A stretch of DNA of 5,867 nt from assembly GCA_025352185.1 (NCBI GenBank), contig JANXTV010000126.1, forward strand, positions 1 to 5,867, in the 5' to 3' direction. The notes below the pieces were generated by a model, which worked only from the letters and a program-made list of their open reading frames with translations, was not told where the DNA came from and made no database searches. Shown here one piece after another: positions 5,840 through 5,867 of the stretch (its first letter is position 1; each line of letters opens with the position of its first letter). The position numbers and the translations under genes were made by a program. This DNA is from Oligoflexia bacterium. Its GTDB lineage: Bacteria; Bdellovibrionota; UBA1018.

Positions 5840-5867
5840 ATCATACCGTAGGGTCAAGAAATGTCGA
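5840..5867 (-). promoter_or_regulatory. Promoter of the DUF898-M48 operon, probably leaderless
   Basis: On the minus strand TCGACA (5867-5862, five of six to TTGACA) is followed after 16 nt by TATGAT (5845-5840, five of six to TATAAT). Six bases then separate the -10 from the ATG at 5833, so the start point would be at the A of the start codon. With no Shine-Dalgarno present, a leaderless mRNA is the simplest reading. The -35 touches the window edge, so upstream elements cannot be judged. Confidence 0.6.

Overview
The window reads as chromosomal DNA from a Gram-negative bacterium of moderately high GC (mid-50s % by eye; CG-rich codons such as CGA, TCG and GCG). A cell with a periplasm is suggested by the membrane-anchored M48 peptidase and its DUF898 (YjgN-like) membrane partner. 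The phylum cannot be fixed from sequence alone. The bacterial deoxyhypusine-synthase-like gene, the YeeN-type YebC protein and the DUF898-M48 pair would suit a group such as Bdellovibrionota/Oligoflexia, but this is only a guess. No integrase, transposase, CRISPR array, tRNA or rRNA is visible.

Layout. Positions 1-126 hold the C-terminal end of an unrecognised + strand gene. It converges on a minus-strand aldehyde dehydrogenase of the succinate-semialdehyde type (158-1579), with a small GC-rich hairpin in the 31-bp gap. That dehydrogenase is divergent from a YebC/PmpR-family gene (1604-2326), with only 24 bp between the start codons. A 369-bp non-coding stretch follows, containing a 132-bp element bounded by 30-bp imperfect inverted repeats (25/30 identical). 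Next is a bacterial deoxyhypusine-synthase-like gene (2696-3682) with a clear Shine-Dalgarno. It ends at a strong terminator that overlaps the stop codon of the converging minus-strand operon. That operon consists of a DUF898 membrane protein (start 5833) followed by an M48 zinc metallopeptidase (start 4861), joined stop-to-start with no spacer.

How the genes may work together. The DUF898 and M48 genes almost certainly form one transcriptional and translational unit in the envelope. The YebC-family and DHS-like genes lie in the same direction, and both families touch translation. YebC/TACO1 proteins are now linked to relief of ribosome stalling, and true deoxyhypusine synthase modifies eIF5A, which relieves polyproline stalls. 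A functional link is inference only, because the two genes are separated by the inverted-repeat region. The DHS-like enzyme keeps the catalytic lysine of the family but has lost several spermidine-pocket residues, so its substrate is probably not that of eukaryotic DHS.

The two minus-strand transcription units show plausible promoters whose -10 boxes end 7-8 nt before the start codon, with no Shine-Dalgarno. This suggests leaderless mRNAs, whereas both complete + strand genes have ordinary ribosome binding sites.
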